Part shown: positions 11,580 to 22,542 of the stretch, piece by piece
How the letters are laid out: every line of letters starts with the position of its first letter
Numbering within the stretch: position 1 is the first letter of the stretch
DNA from: Papaver somniferum
Lineage: Eukaryota > Streptophyta > Magnoliopsida > Ranunculales > Papaveraceae
Length of the DNA: 64,000 nucleotides
Assembly: GCF_003573695.1 (NCBI RefSeq)
Contig: NC_039361.1
Span: 85,888,149-85,952,148 of the forward strand
Direction: 5' to 3'
Program-made: the position numbers and the translations under genes
The notes under the pieces: model-generated
Database searches by the model: none
What the model saw: only the letters and a program-made list of their open reading frames with translations
Told to the model about the DNA's origin: nothing

Positions 11580-12436
11580 ATGGATGGTCTTAGGTCTGGG
11601 TTAGTTACAAATGCAAATGATGCTAGCACTAGCAACAATAACAATGATGGTATTCCAGAAACCATTCGTGTTTCCAACAATGGTGGTGATACTACTCCTT
11701 CTCAAACCAACAATAACAATGGTGGTGAAAATCATCCTCTCTTCGTCCGGTCTCCCGAAGGAAAGGGAAAGGAACCACCTGTCCATCGTCATCAACCTCC
11801 CTATTCCTATGATGTACAGAGGATTTCTCTCCCGAAAGGATATACTTCTCCAACGTTCACACTTTACAATGGAACGGGGACGCCCGAGAGCATGTTTTTC
11901 GATTACTGGATGCATTAGGAGAACATGAACACAATCATGACGTCCGACTGAAGGAGTTCTCAAAGTCTCTGACCGGCCGAGCATATACTTGGTACAACAA
12001 CATCGCACCAAGGAGCATCGTTAATTGGGGATAAATGGTTAATGCATTCTACAGGAATTACTTTTTCGTTTCAGAGCAGATTACTCTTTCTGACTTAGGG
12101 AGAATGGCTCAGAAAAACATCGAACATCCGAGCGAATATGTGAAGAGGTTCAGAATTCAAGCCTTGGATTTTCATGATCCTAATGTTACTGAACAACAAT
12201 TGGTGTACTTGTGCATCAACGGGATGATCCATGTCTACAGAGCCTTGCTGGAAAATCTCCGGTTCCAAACTTTCTCAGAACTCCATGAAGCGTCTAAGCA
12301 ATCAACAACTACTGCTCCACCCTTACTGGAAAGAACAAAAACTGTCAAAACCGCGGAGCCGCGAGACACTCGAAGCAATATCAGACGCCTAGTCAATAAA
12401 AAAATACAATGTCCAACCTTCCACGAATATTACTGA
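11580..12436 (+). pseudogene. Degenerate gag of element A
   Basis: The start ATG at 11580 follows the LTR by 57 bases. The first frame (112 residues) is Asn/Thr-rich, then reaches SPTFTLYNGTGTPESM, the start of a Retrotrans_gag domain. Frame changes near 11905 and a stop near 12031 break it. The domain continues at 12035-12436 with NIEHPSEYVKRFRIQ and LVYLCINGM. Gag forms the cytoplasmic particle in which reverse transcription occurs. At least one frameshift and several stops make this copy non-coding. The reverse-strand frame over the same bases (11601-12011) is a shadow. Confidence 0.75.
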
Positions 12437-12673
12437 AGGAAGCAAGAGGAAATATGAGGCGCAGCATATCCTCCGGCGTCTCATCCCACAAAAGCACCAA
12501 GGAAGGACAACCAGGCTAGAAATGCACAACCACCGGCTCAGCGTCAACAGAACAACCAAGAAGATCCAGATTTACCTTTTTCCATCGAAGAGGTGGTCGA
12601 GTTAGTGGAAGTCTGGATTCAAGACGGTGCGATCAAACTACCTCCCGTCAGAAGAGAGCCAACTTAAGAAGAA

Positions 12674-13585
12674 GTGGAAAATCCACGTTACTGCTGTTTT
12701 CACAGATATGTCAGCCATCCAACCAGTGATTGCAGAACTTTAAAACACATTTTCAAAGATAAATCTAATTCAGGGGAACTGGGGACTGAAGGAGTGCACA
12801 AAAATCCTCTTCCGATCAGGACCTTCACGCTCTCTGAACCAGCTGTCAAGGAAGCAGTCCAATCCCTGATTGAACATGCCTGTGAATTGCTATACCCGTC
12901 AAAGGCCCGAAGAAGTGATCTATTTGCAGCATTGAATCACATCGTGTCAGGGAAGCGTCTAGTAATCCATGAGACACTCTTTGAGCCTCTAGCAACATAC
13001 AATGAGATGTATGACTGGGGACTTCTCACTACAGTTCACCTCAAAGGAAATGAATTCAAGCGAACGTTGGTCGATGTGGGCACCACTAAAACCCTCAGAG
13101 ATGCAGGCATTACTCGACAAGAATCCACTCAAGTCCCCATTACAGTCAGAGATCATGAAGGAGTTTCCAGGGACGCATATGGTTTCATCATCCTCAAGAT
13201 AAAAAATGGTTCAACCTGGGCAGAAACCAAATTTCACATAATCAGGGAAGACCCGGGATATGATATGATCCTTGGACGAATATGGATTCATGCTGAAAAG
13301 GTAACTCCAACACCTTCAATTGCACATTTCTCTGTTGAAGAAAGCTCTGATTCAGAAGAAACAGAGGATACTCCATCATTCGAGTATCAGGAGGAAGTCA
13401 AAGCCTTGATGGAACTGAAGCAAAAACCTGAGGAAATGCTCATACTTTCATCCAAAGGTTCCGCACTCAGGCAAGTCTTATTACTCCTCATGTGTCCATA
13501 TTGTCAACTATCAAATATGTTACCCTGGTCAGGGGACTCAATGTTGATAATAACTCAACACTCACCAAACGCTATGAGTGGTTGA
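12674..13585 (+). pseudogene. Gag C-terminus and aspartic protease of element A
   Basis: A 303-residue open frame. It begins with a cysteine/histidine box (CCFHRYVSHPTSDC) typical of the Gag C-terminus in this group. The middle has the retropepsin fold motifs: LVDVGTTKTL, where the family usually has D-T/N-G-S/A, and YDMILGRIWIHA. The catalytic triad therefore reads D-V-G, so activity is doubtful. Past about residue 220 it is acidic (SSDSEETED) and then loses similarity. The protease matures Gag-Pol. The frame stays open, unusually for such an old element. Confidence 0.7.
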
Positions 13586-13593
13586 TTTATCCT

Positions 13594-14013
13594 TAGCAAT
13601 ACTTCACCAAGTGGTTGGATGCAGAACCTCTCAAAATTCAGCATTCTACTGACACAGTTATTGCTAGGATAATGGCTGAGTTCAACAAGCACTCTCCCTT
13701 GCACGAGTGTCCATATGTGCCACAAAGTCAGGAAACTTTGACTGCACGACCATGGAACCCCATCATCATCATAGGAATGCCGAATCAGCAAAAGATCTTC
13801 AGGCTGAGAACCATCAAGACAAACAAATTTCATGAAGGAGATTTGGTTCTCAAAGCCACTAAGCGCAATCTCCATTCGGCTAGGAGTTCCAATTGGGATG
13901 GGCTTTTCATGGTTTCTAATTCCTTAGTTGGAGGATACTACGAGTTGATCAACACAGATGGAAGGACCATACCATTAATACGGGAGAATTGTCTCAAAGC
14001 CTTTGACGCCTGA
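13594..14013 (+). pseudogene. Integrase remnant of element A (core start joined to C-terminus)
   Basis: Starts in YFTKWLDAEPL, the beginning of the integrase catalytic core after the first Asp. It soon jumps to the C-terminal region, KFHEGDLVLKA and GYYELINTDG, ending at the stop at 14013. The second Asp and the Glu of the DDE triad are missing. Together with the abrupt end of the protease this shows that RT, both RNase H domains and the integrase N-terminus were deleted. It cannot integrate DNA. Confidence 0.75.
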
Positions 14014-14299
14014 GATGTTCGGAGTCTTGGGGTGTCATTCTCTCAAGACACCAACGACTGTTCGAGACACCCAATGCATTTTAGGATTTTCTTTTACCTA
14101 TATTTTCAATTCCTCCAAAACGTTTGCAATACTTGTATCCAGTATTTGAATTCAACAATTTATCACAGTTTTTTATTTAAAGAAAAATCTCTACCAAATC
14201 CAAAAGGAAATCCTCAATCAACGTGTATTCAAAAACCAATCAAAAATCAAAACAAAAAACTAAAGTCTCACATCTCTCAGAAGTTCAAGGTTCAAGAGA

Positions 14300-16426
14300 T
14301 TATGGAAAGGGAAACAAAAGGAAACCGGAAAAGTAAGATTCCTGCTTCTCTGCATTCTCCAATACTTGCAAGGCCGCCTTCTCCAACTCCAGCTTCTCAG
14401 TCAACTCAGCAATCTTAGCCATTTTCTCCACCACAACATGACTGGTAAAAGGTATATTGTTCTCTACTGCATCCTTGATGGTGTCAATCCGTTCACGAAG
14501 CCACTTCAAGTTGAAACCAAGTTCTTCAGATTTATTCAAGTTGTACTCCCAATCAAAGAGTACATCTTGAGTAACAGTACATCTGGCCCTAGTTCTTATA
14601 TCATTTATGACGCGTAAGATGTTTCCTACTTGCATTGTCAAGAAGTAGCTTCGCTTTGGATCCTTGGTGACAACAATACCGTACATCTTCCACAACTTCT
14701 CATACATGTCAGCATACCCAATGGGAAAGCTAAATCACCGACTGATGTGTGATATAGGAGTAACTCACCAAATGGAGGATCATAAACAATCCCTGCATTA
14801 GGATATTCGTGCACTATTATGCGATTCTCAATCACTGGAGCAACTTCAACAGTCATAGCAGCAGTTCCTCAACAGCTGGAGCAGCTTCTTCCACTCTTGG
14901 CCCAGTCTCTTCCATCTCTGAAACAACCACAATTGGAGTTCCGGTCGCTTCAATGGTTTCAAAAACAACAGTTTCATGGCCTTAAGGTGTAGATGTGTTT
15001 GTCTCATCGTCAATAGTTTCAGGATTGCTCGAATCATCATTTTGGGTCTCACTATGCTCAATCCCACCATTTTCCACCTAATATATCAAAGATACAAGTT
15101 AGAGCTTTCAAACATGGAATTGAAGAAGCAATAACAAAATTCAACATTTAAGTGAACAACACTATTTAAGTTCTTTACTATTCATCCAAGACATGAACAA
15201 ATAACGTGGAAGTCATTAAACACGTTTTGCAACAAGTTCGTTTGAGAAGATTTTACACTTCCCTGTATAAGACGATGAACTGGGAGAAATTGTTGAGGAA
15301 TATAAGGTTGAGTCATATACCATTCTCTTCTTATGAATGTTCTCTACAACATATCAAAATTTCATAATAATCGAATGAAAGTGCAGAGAGATGTGGCCAA
15401 AACATTAGACTACATGCAATCTGAAAAAGTTCTGGAAGTCTCTTGGAAGTTTACTGTTTCGCCTATTTCAGGCCTTAAACATGCTCAAAACTCAATAATC
15501 TTCTTTGCTAAATCTTGGAAATTTCCTGGGAATGAAAAAACATTGGTAGACAGCGAAAATCCGACATCGTACGAAGGTTCTACAGCGTTTTTGCTGAAAG
15601 ACTGAAGTCTGAAATTTTCTGGTGACGTATTTCGACAAAATTTCTCATATGCTCACATGGATTCTTATTCATTCATTCACAAGTCAACAATTTCATACTT
15701 CTATGAAGAATTTACAGGAGGAATACTTACTTTGGGAGTCTCTAAATCATTTGGAGGCTCAGCAATGTTGAAATCACCATTAATGGCATTACTACCTCCA
15801 TTCGGTTGTGGATTTTGAGGATCCTCTGTCTCTCCATTCCTTAAGGAAGAATGTGCTTCATCAATATGTTTTTTATCCGAAATAATATCCTCCTGGATAC
15901 ATCAACAACAATTATTATTACTTCATTCAAGGAGATGCCATGATCGCTTGCACGAAAAGAGATACTTACATCAACTTCCTCATCGGTGCTGGATTCTTGA
16001 AATGTTTGCCCAGGAGCAAGATGAAGACTGTCAATGATCAATGGAGAAAAATTCTGAGATTAACAAATATTTGTTTGTGATCCTACTTGTACGGATAAGA
16101 AAAGTCATGACGGGGAAACATCGACAACTCACCAAAGAAACTGCTGGGGACTGTACATCATTTACTAATATCATGTAATCCTTACTTCTGGGTTCTCCGC
16201 CCCGAAGAATTTCTTCCATCACCGTGAAGTCTACATTGATCTAGGATCTCACTACATGATCATCCTGTGATAAAGTTAATGAAATAACCAGGAGTACAAT
16301 TCAGTATGAAGGATCTCTTACCATCACTCAGAGGTCCCAGAAGTACCATTTCTTAAAGTTGCATTCGTAGAGATGTCATCTGTAGAAACACCATCTTGGA
16401 AGTGTCATTATGGGAATCAGTCATTC
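14300..16426 (-). pseudogene. Antisense spliced gene (aORF) of element A
   Basis: Lies between integrase and the 3' end on the opposite strand. Splice signals divide it into at least five exons: 16426-16322 (ATG at 16424, after acceptor TTTGCAG), 16264-16133 (acceptor TTATCACAG, donor GTGAGT), ~16055-15972 (acceptor AATCTCAG, donor GTAAGT), ~15892-15732 (acceptor ATCCAG, donor GTAAGT) and ~15076-14300 (acceptor ATATTAG). Exons 2 to 5 join in one frame with phase-0 introns. The product would be acidic first (FQESSTDEEVD, NGETEDPQN), then a conserved block (YDPPFGELLLYHTSVGDLA, EKLWKMYGIVVTKDPKRS), then a coiled coil (KIAELTEKLELEKA). In-frame stops in exons 2 and 5 and two frameshifts near 14865 and 14710 make this copy defective. 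Its function is unknown to me. Antisense extra ORFs are known from Tat-lineage elements. Confidence 0.6.
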
Positions 16427-17222
16427 CTGCAAAGTTGATGTGACGTCCATATAAAATTCCTACTTCAGTATATCATCCGCAGATGCAAATTTCATCAAAG
16501 CAGCGGAATTAAAGCACAACAAAAACATCGTCTACAAAAATGGTAACTCTCAACTCTTACCTGTTTACAATTTCACAAACTGTAGTGATTATGACGCAAA
16601 ATCCCTATAATTTTTTCGTCTCTTGAAACCTGCAGAGATGAATAAAATACATTATTCTAAATCATGACATGATTTTTATAAAACTGTGAGCGATTTACGA
16701 AATTACTATCATGTGAACAATTCGCATAATTTTCACTTTGTGCACCACTCCCATTAGGTGAACATTTCTTGGTTTTTGTGCATACACTGACAAATCACAA
16801 AATACAAACAAACAACATTTTATCAATAATTGTTTACCTCTAACAATTGCTGAAAATCAAATTTTGATTTTACATAAATTTTTACTGTGTGAACATTCAC
16901 TGATTTTCAAAAAATTGGACAGACATCCATTCTACAATTTTGAAAACTCACATACATATATTATTTCACCATGTATAATTGTCTACTTTCAACAGTTGTT
17001 CAAAATCAAAACATTGATTTTACATATATTTTAACGTGAAACTAGTATATTTTCAAAAATTTATGAAAGCTCACATATCGAAAATAGAAAAGTTCATGAA
17101 ACTCATAAACAAAAAATTTATTAACAGGCGCACGTCTATTTATTTAAAAAAAAAAAAACTTTTTCTCTCGTACGAGCATCCACCTTTGAAAAAAGAGTTT
17201 AGTCCATTTTGTGAAATCTCAC
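16427..17222. other. AT-rich 3' region of element A
   Basis: Read on the minus strand it gives a donor site AACAG|GTAAGAG at 16561/16560, probably the end of a noncoding leader exon of the antisense gene. Related segments at about 16845-16935 and 16980-17050 (ATTTTGATTTTACATAAATTTT-like) form an imperfect duplication. There is an A-run at 17148-17158. The 67-residue frame at 17036-17239 is low-complexity and I do not consider it a gene. Confidence 0.5.
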
Positions 17223-17830
17223 TGTTTGTACCATATTAAAAAAGTATATTGATATTGGCTTATTATTGAAGCCCATTTTGTTTATTGTGGAAACATAACT
17301 GGCTTATTTGGGAAGCCCAGTTGGCTTATTATTGAAGCCCATTTCGTTTATTATAGAAACACAACTGGCTTATTATTGAAGCCCATTTTGTTTATTATGG
17401 AAACATAACTGGCTTATTTTGGAAGCCCAGTTTGCTTATTATTGAAGCTCATTTGGTTTATTATGGGAACCAATTTTGCTTATTGTGGAAGCCCAAAGAC
17501 CCATAGGTTAACTCTTAGAACCCGTGCATCAGTCCACCAACCCAAATTATCCTCTCTCTAGGAAAGGGGTTTAAATTTGGATAAGAGTCATGAGGACTAG
17601 GATATTTTGAATATTGACTTTGGAATTATTTAAGATAATTATGGTTATATTAAATCCTAACAAAAAGAGGATAAATGTTACCATGGGATAATTATCTTGA
17701 GTAGTTGTAGTTAATATCAAGATAATTATAGAAACCATAACAGAAGAGGGTAATTATCTTTAGTTTTAATTATTATTTAAGATAATAATTAAGATAAGTG
17801 CAAAAACCCTAATAGAAAGAGGAAGGAATT
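17223..17830 (+). repeat. 5' LTR of element B, first part
   Basis: Starts TGTTTGTACCATATT and aligns with ~44121-44730 of the 3' LTR. It includes repeated GGCTTATTATTGAAGCCCA units (17255-17500) that can pair with each other. It is broken at GAATT (17826-17830) by the Copia-type insertion and resumes at 26609. Confidence 0.85.
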
Positions 17831-20259
17831 TGTTAGAGCATTGCTCGGTCGAACTCGCATGCGTTGCTATCTCAAGCATGTTTGTCAATGTTAGTAATGA
17901 AAACTATAACTCTTGATTTATAGTCTATTATAGCTAAGTCTCGGAGTAGGATAGAAAGTGTAGTTGAGCTCAAGGACTTCATGGCGATTCATCATACAAG
18001 TAAAAGAACTACTCAAGGAACCGGTGGAACTTCTCGACAAAAAGGTATGTGAAGACTTGAACTTATCTATCACTCAAAAATCTATCTGCTCTATCTCATA
18101 CTCTTTGAGACAAGAAGTCGTATGCCATATATATAGACTTTGATTATACACATTTGGTATTTCGAGCCGAGTATACCTCGCCTATCTATATCTCGAAATA
18201 TGAGTTGGTAAGCTTTTCGCTTTAACCACGTTTATCTTTACCATGTGACGAAAGTCATGATATGTTTCAATCATCTTGAAAATTGCTTTGACGAAAAATG
18301 GTGTAATAACTATATAACGTCCTCTAAGAATGTTTCAATGATTGAAATGATAGTTTAGATTACATAACCAATGGTGGACATAAGCATTATTGTGGAACAC
18401 ATTTATTTATCAGTCATATTCCTTGAACCAAAGTTTGCGAACTTTGTTGATCAAGAGAACTGGAAGAATGGCGTGAGCCAATTCCGCGAACTTTCGAAGT
18501 TCTCAAGCCCGAGAATTTCTGCTAGAGTTGACAAACTACTTGCGTAAAACTCAGTCCGCGAACTGGCAAAGTTCTCATACCCGAGAATTAATGCTGGAGT
18601 TTGTAAACTCTTCCCGATAACTTAAGTCCGCGAACCTAGTCTGCGAACTTGAGAAGGTTATATATCTGAAGATGATTTCTGAACTTAAACTTAAAAATAC
18701 TAAGGAATGCAGTTTGCAAACCGTGGCTATAAAATTTCATGAGCCGATTCAAGTTAATCAAATCATATTTGCTTCAATTGTGTCTTGTGTAGTACATGAG
18801 ATTTCCTTGCAATTGAACAACTCCCTAACTAGTTCACTTGAAATCATTTGAACTAGTTATGGTGAAGAAGAACGTGGTTAATATGGAATGCTCATATGGA
18901 TAACCTTTTGTTTAACTATTGTTGGACCAACAAGTGCATTCGTTTGGGTACGGTTAACAAACCTAGAAGAGTGCATTGTCAAGTGTGTGTAACAAGCTAA
19001 GTTTTCAATCTAACGGTTGATAAATATTAGCTTGAATCTAAATCAGGTTTTCATCTAACAGTGGATATTGATTGCTTTGTTACCAAGGTAACTTAATTTC
19101 AAACCCTGATTTGAAAGACTATATAAGGGGAACTCTAGTATCTGTGCAAAACTAATCCACACACCTCACGTGTGATACTAGTTTGCATACTAGAGTCTGT
19201 TCTCCTTTAACCTTTGGTTTTATTCTTCTAAAACCAGGTTAACGACTTAAAGACTTCATTTGGATTGTGAAGCCATAGCAATACTACTTTTATCGTAATT
19301 GTGTGATATGATCTTGCATCTTCTATCGTACGAGTACAATTAGATTGATTGGCTTGAGATTGATATCTCCGATAGGAAAGATATAAAAAGTAATCATAAA
19401 CATCTTCTTCTCATTGTTTGTGATTCTGAAATATCTTGTTTCGCTACCATACGATTAAGATTGTTGTGAAGTGATTGATAATTCTAGGATGTTCTTCGGG
19501 AATATAAGACCGAATTATCAATTGGTTCATGTTCACTTTGATTATTATCAAAAGACGGAACAAAACCTTTTAGGGTTTATCTGTGGGAGACAGATTGATC
19601 CTTTGATATACTTGTCTGTGTGAGACAGATTTTTTTATTGTCAAGTCTTCGACTTTGGGTCGTAGCAACTCTTGGTTGTGGGTGAGATCAGCTAAGGGAA
19701 TCAAGTGCGCAGTATCCTGCTGGGATCAGAGGCGTAGGGAGTACAACTGTACCTTGGATCAGTGGGAGACTGATTGGGGTTCAAATACAGTCCAGTCCGA
19801 AGTTAGCTTGGAGGAGGATAGTGTCTGTAACGGCTTAATACAGTGTGTGTTCAATCTGGACTAGGTCCCGGTGTTTTTCTGCATTTGCGGTTTCCTCGTT
19901 GACAAAATTTCTGGTGTTTGTATTATTTCAATTTCCTCATTATATTGTTTTATCTTTATAATTTAAATAATACAGGTTGTGTGTTAGATCATCAATTAGA
20001 TTAATCCAACCTTTGGTTATTGATTGTCATTGATTGATCCTTGGATATTGGTCTTTGGTACCATCCAAGTTATTCCTTATATTTGATTAGAACTCGCAGT
20101 TCCTGCTTGAGTAAATCAAATCAAGAAGAGAGATATAAACTCGTTGGTATACTTTTAATTGATTGAGTCTTGTTGATTCTCTTAAAAGTATATTCGAGTT
20201 TGTCCATACAGATTGCTAAGCGAAATATTGGGTGGTGTTGTTAGACCCCCGCTTCTTCA
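17831..20259 (+). repeat. 5' LTR of forward Copia-type element
   Basis: 2429 bases from TGTTAGAGCATTGCTCGGTC to CCCCCGCTTCTTCA. It holds a TATA box at 19120-19128 (CTATATAAGG). The U3 has paired words around TCCGCGAAC/TTCGCGGA-like motifs at 18480-18660 (GTCCGCGAACT, AAGTTCTCA.ACCCGAGAATT), present as imperfect repeats. Confidence 0.92.
19120..19130 (+). promoter_or_regulatory. TATA box in Copia-type 5' LTR
   Basis: CTATATAAGGGG followed by AACTCTAGTATC. Kept in the 3' LTR at about 25469-25480 and, in reverse, at about 57182-57192. Likely core promoter of the element; the start site is inferred to lie ~30 bases downstream. Confidence 0.7.
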
Positions 20260-20261
20260 AT

Positions 20262-20276
20262 TGGTATCAAAGCAGG
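20262..20276 (+). other. Primer-binding site of forward Copia-type element
   Basis: TTGGTATCAAAGCAGG starts two bases after the LTR. In the reverse copy (62472-62488) it reads TTGGTATCAGAGCAGG, closer to the canonical TGGTATCAGAGC site complementary to initiator methionine tRNA. Confidence 0.85.
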
Positions 20277-20325
20277 CAAACACGTTTAAGACCTTACAAG
20301 TCTGTGTTTGTAGCGATCTGACTCT

Positions 20326-21819
20326 ATGGACAGAGGTGTTATCTCTATTAACGTACCACCAGTCTTCGATGACTCTAATTACTTATGGTGGAAAATTGCT
20401 ATTCGAGCTTTTGTTCAAGCACGTGATTTTTAATCATGGGTATATGTTGTTAATGGCTATGATGCTCCCGTTGTGGCAGTTAGAGATGTAAACGTTCCCA
20501 AGAATATTGGTGAATACAGTCCTGCCGAGATACTTGCTGCAAAGCAAAATTCCGACGGTTTGAATGCCATTACCCCAAATCTTCAGCACCATGTGTCTAA
20601 TTGCACAAGGTCTAAAGATGATTGGGATATCTTAGAAACCGTATTTGAAGGTAACTCCAGTGAAAAGGAAGCTAGGCTTCAAAACCTTAATTTCGATTGG
20701 GAGAACCTTCGTATGGCAGATGAAGATACCTTTGATGAGTTTATTCACAGAGTGTCTGAAATTGTTTTAATGCATCTTTTGCATTGGGTAAGACTATTCC
20801 TGAAAAGGACATTGTGATGAAAATTCTCAGATCGCTGCCATGTAGATACGAGTCTAAGAAGCATGCCATCGTTGAGGTAAATAACCTTGATAATCTTTCC
20901 AGAAATACATTGGTTGGAAAGCTAAAGATCTTTGATCATGAGCACACATCCAAAATCGGAAAGGATATTGCCTTTAAAGCACAGAAGAACACTAAATTAC
21001 TTGATAAAAGTAAAAGTGTTTATCTCTCTGAGGATGATCAGTCTGAGGGTGATTTTTCGGATGAAGATCTTGACAAATCAGTCTCCTTGATCACAAGACA
21101 ATTTAGGGATCTTCTATTGAAGAGAAGTAAACGGTTTTCAAGAGACAAACCTAGGTTGTCAGATAAACCTCACAATCGTGTTCCTCCTAAAAACAGGGAT
21201 GCGTACGAGGCTGATGACGAGGATATGCCACAGTGCTTTAAGTGTAAAGGTTTTGGTCATTTTGCAAACGAGTGCCAAAATCGTAGAAAATACACTGGGA
21301 ACAAAGGTCTTGTTGTAACACTTGATGAGATGTCTGAGATTTATGATTCTGATGAAGATAGGAAATCAAGTGTCGGTCTTCTATGTGAAAACATTGATTT
21401 TGATAATTGTAGCAATATATATATATCAACGTTGATGGTTTCGGTGAAGAAGAGAATCCAATCAAGCTAGAAGAATCTATTGACCCATCCTTTGGAAACT
21501 TTGTTGTATTTCAGGATCCACTATGTGTCTAGCTGCGTGCACATCTCAGATACCTGAATATTATCCAAGTTTGACGTGCTCGTTTTGTTCTCAGAAGGGT
21601 CATGAACTATCAAGATGTTACAAGTACAAACATCAAGTGAGGCACGCTAACAAACTTCAAAGAAGAGCAAATCGATTGGCTAGAAAGCTTAAACTCGCCC
21701 AAAAGACTGCTGAGGTATGTAGGATTTTATCTTCGTCTAAGAAGTTGGTTTCCAAAGACAAAATAAGACCATTAGATAAGAAGGTATTTTCAAATCGCTT
21801 TGATAGACAGAATTCATAG
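20326..21819 (+). pseudogene. Copia-type Gag with two zinc knuckles, broken
   Basis: The start ATG at 20326 leads to VPPVFDDSNYLWWKIAIRAF, the usual Gag N-terminus. A TAA at 20431 and a frameshift near 20770 break it; the reverse copy lacks both. UBN2-type core: DDWDILETVFEGNSSEKEA, then KILRSLPCRYESKKHA. An acidic linker follows, then zinc knuckle 1 (CFKCKGFGHFANEC, 21234-21275) and, after another frame change near 21440, zinc knuckle 2 (CSFCSQKGHELSRC, 21577-21618) with a basic tail (RRANRLARKLKLAQ). Gag packages the element RNA. The second knuckle sits where pol would begin in complete elements, which suggests pol was lost just after it. Confidence 0.8.
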
Positions 21820-22125
21820 GATTCCTCTCAAGAGGAAAATGGTGGACAAATTGTCGTTCACCATAGCACAAATTAATTGTGTTGTTTGGTAAATCTTGTC
21901 TCATGTTCCTGATCAAAAGAGATAAGATTGTGTACCGCTCAGGATTTAGAAAAAGTTGTTTTTTGGTTTGTTTTTTCTGCCTATTAAATAAAGGGTTATT
22001 ATCGACAATTCTACTCTTTATAGGGCTTAGAGTTGGACGTCCACGAACCTGTTTAAAGGTTGTGAACCCTACATTCCTTTTTCCTCTCTGATATCCTTTA
22101 TATCTTAAGACTGCTTGATGAGATT

Positions 22126-22542
22126 GTGAATTCCACTCACAAAAAACCAGTTGTTTATAACTGTTCTCTAAGCATCATGTCTTTGGATGGAAAAGATTTC
22201 AACATGATTGTTAAGCGATCAATCAAGGAAAAAGAGAAATCTCAAGTAACTCCGTCCTTGAAAAGAAAGAGGAGGAATACAAGAAAGCCAAGGGATGTCC
22301 CTTCTAACTCTCAGAAGTTTTCTGATGTTCTTGATGAGTTGAAGGAAGTAAGAAAGGAGATTCGCGAAATAAAGGCTTGCGTTTTAAGATCTTTGGAAAT
22401 TCAGAAATCCCTGGTTCGACATCATCAGCCAAGAAGGTTTGTTGATATAAACTCCTATCTCCACGAACCTTATGTTCCAATGGTTGTTGACGACAAGGAG
22501 TTCGGGAATGATAAAGAATTTCCTAAAGACATTGTTGCCTAG
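22126..22542 (+). CDS. Second ORF of the Copia-type family, basic coiled-coil protein
   Basis: 138-residue open frame, about 300 bases after the gag remnant. A very basic stretch (SLKRKRRNTRKP) looks like a nuclear localisation signal and is followed by a heptad-rich helix (FSDVLDELKEVRKEIREI) and a short acidic tail. The reverse copy keeps the same domains at 60181-60544 with a frameshift. Its conservation in two copies suggests it was a protein-coding part of the family. I recognise no known domain. It might be a remnant of a Gag-like or accessory factor, or what remains of a larger pol-region frame. Confidence 0.55.
   Translation: MNSTHKKPVVYNCSLSIMSLDGKDFNMIVKRSIKEKEKSQVTPSLKRKRRNTRKPRDVPSNSQKFSDVLDELKEVRKEIREIKACVLRSLEIQKSLVRHHQPRRFVDINSYLHEPYVPMVVDDKEFGNDKEFPKDIVA

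Larger units (their letters stand above)
9350..17222 (+). mobile_element. Ty3/gypsy element A (Tat-type), 5' LTR to 3' region
   Basis: Order: LTR (9350-11522), primer-binding-like site, gag, protease, integrase remnant, antisense gene. The region from the end of the protease ORF to the integrase core is missing, so RT and RNase H are deleted and the element is non-autonomous. Element B is inserted at 17222/17223, so A's remaining 3' portion, if kept, should resume at 45236. No copy of A's LTR start (TGTCGCGGGACC) was found there, so the 3' LTR is either diverged or lost. A very long LTR, TGGCGACCAC after the LTR and an antisense gene downstream of integrase are features of the Tat/Retand group. 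Confidence 0.8.

Noticed and set aside
11601..12011. 136-residue reverse frame
   Set aside because: Shadow of the element A gag sequence; no domain and no splice signals.
20213..20491. 92-residue forward frame at the end of the Copia LTR
   Set aside because: It begins in the LTR and crosses the primer site in the wrong frame; the true Gag frame starts at 20326. The reverse equivalent at 62258-62536 is rejected for the same reason.
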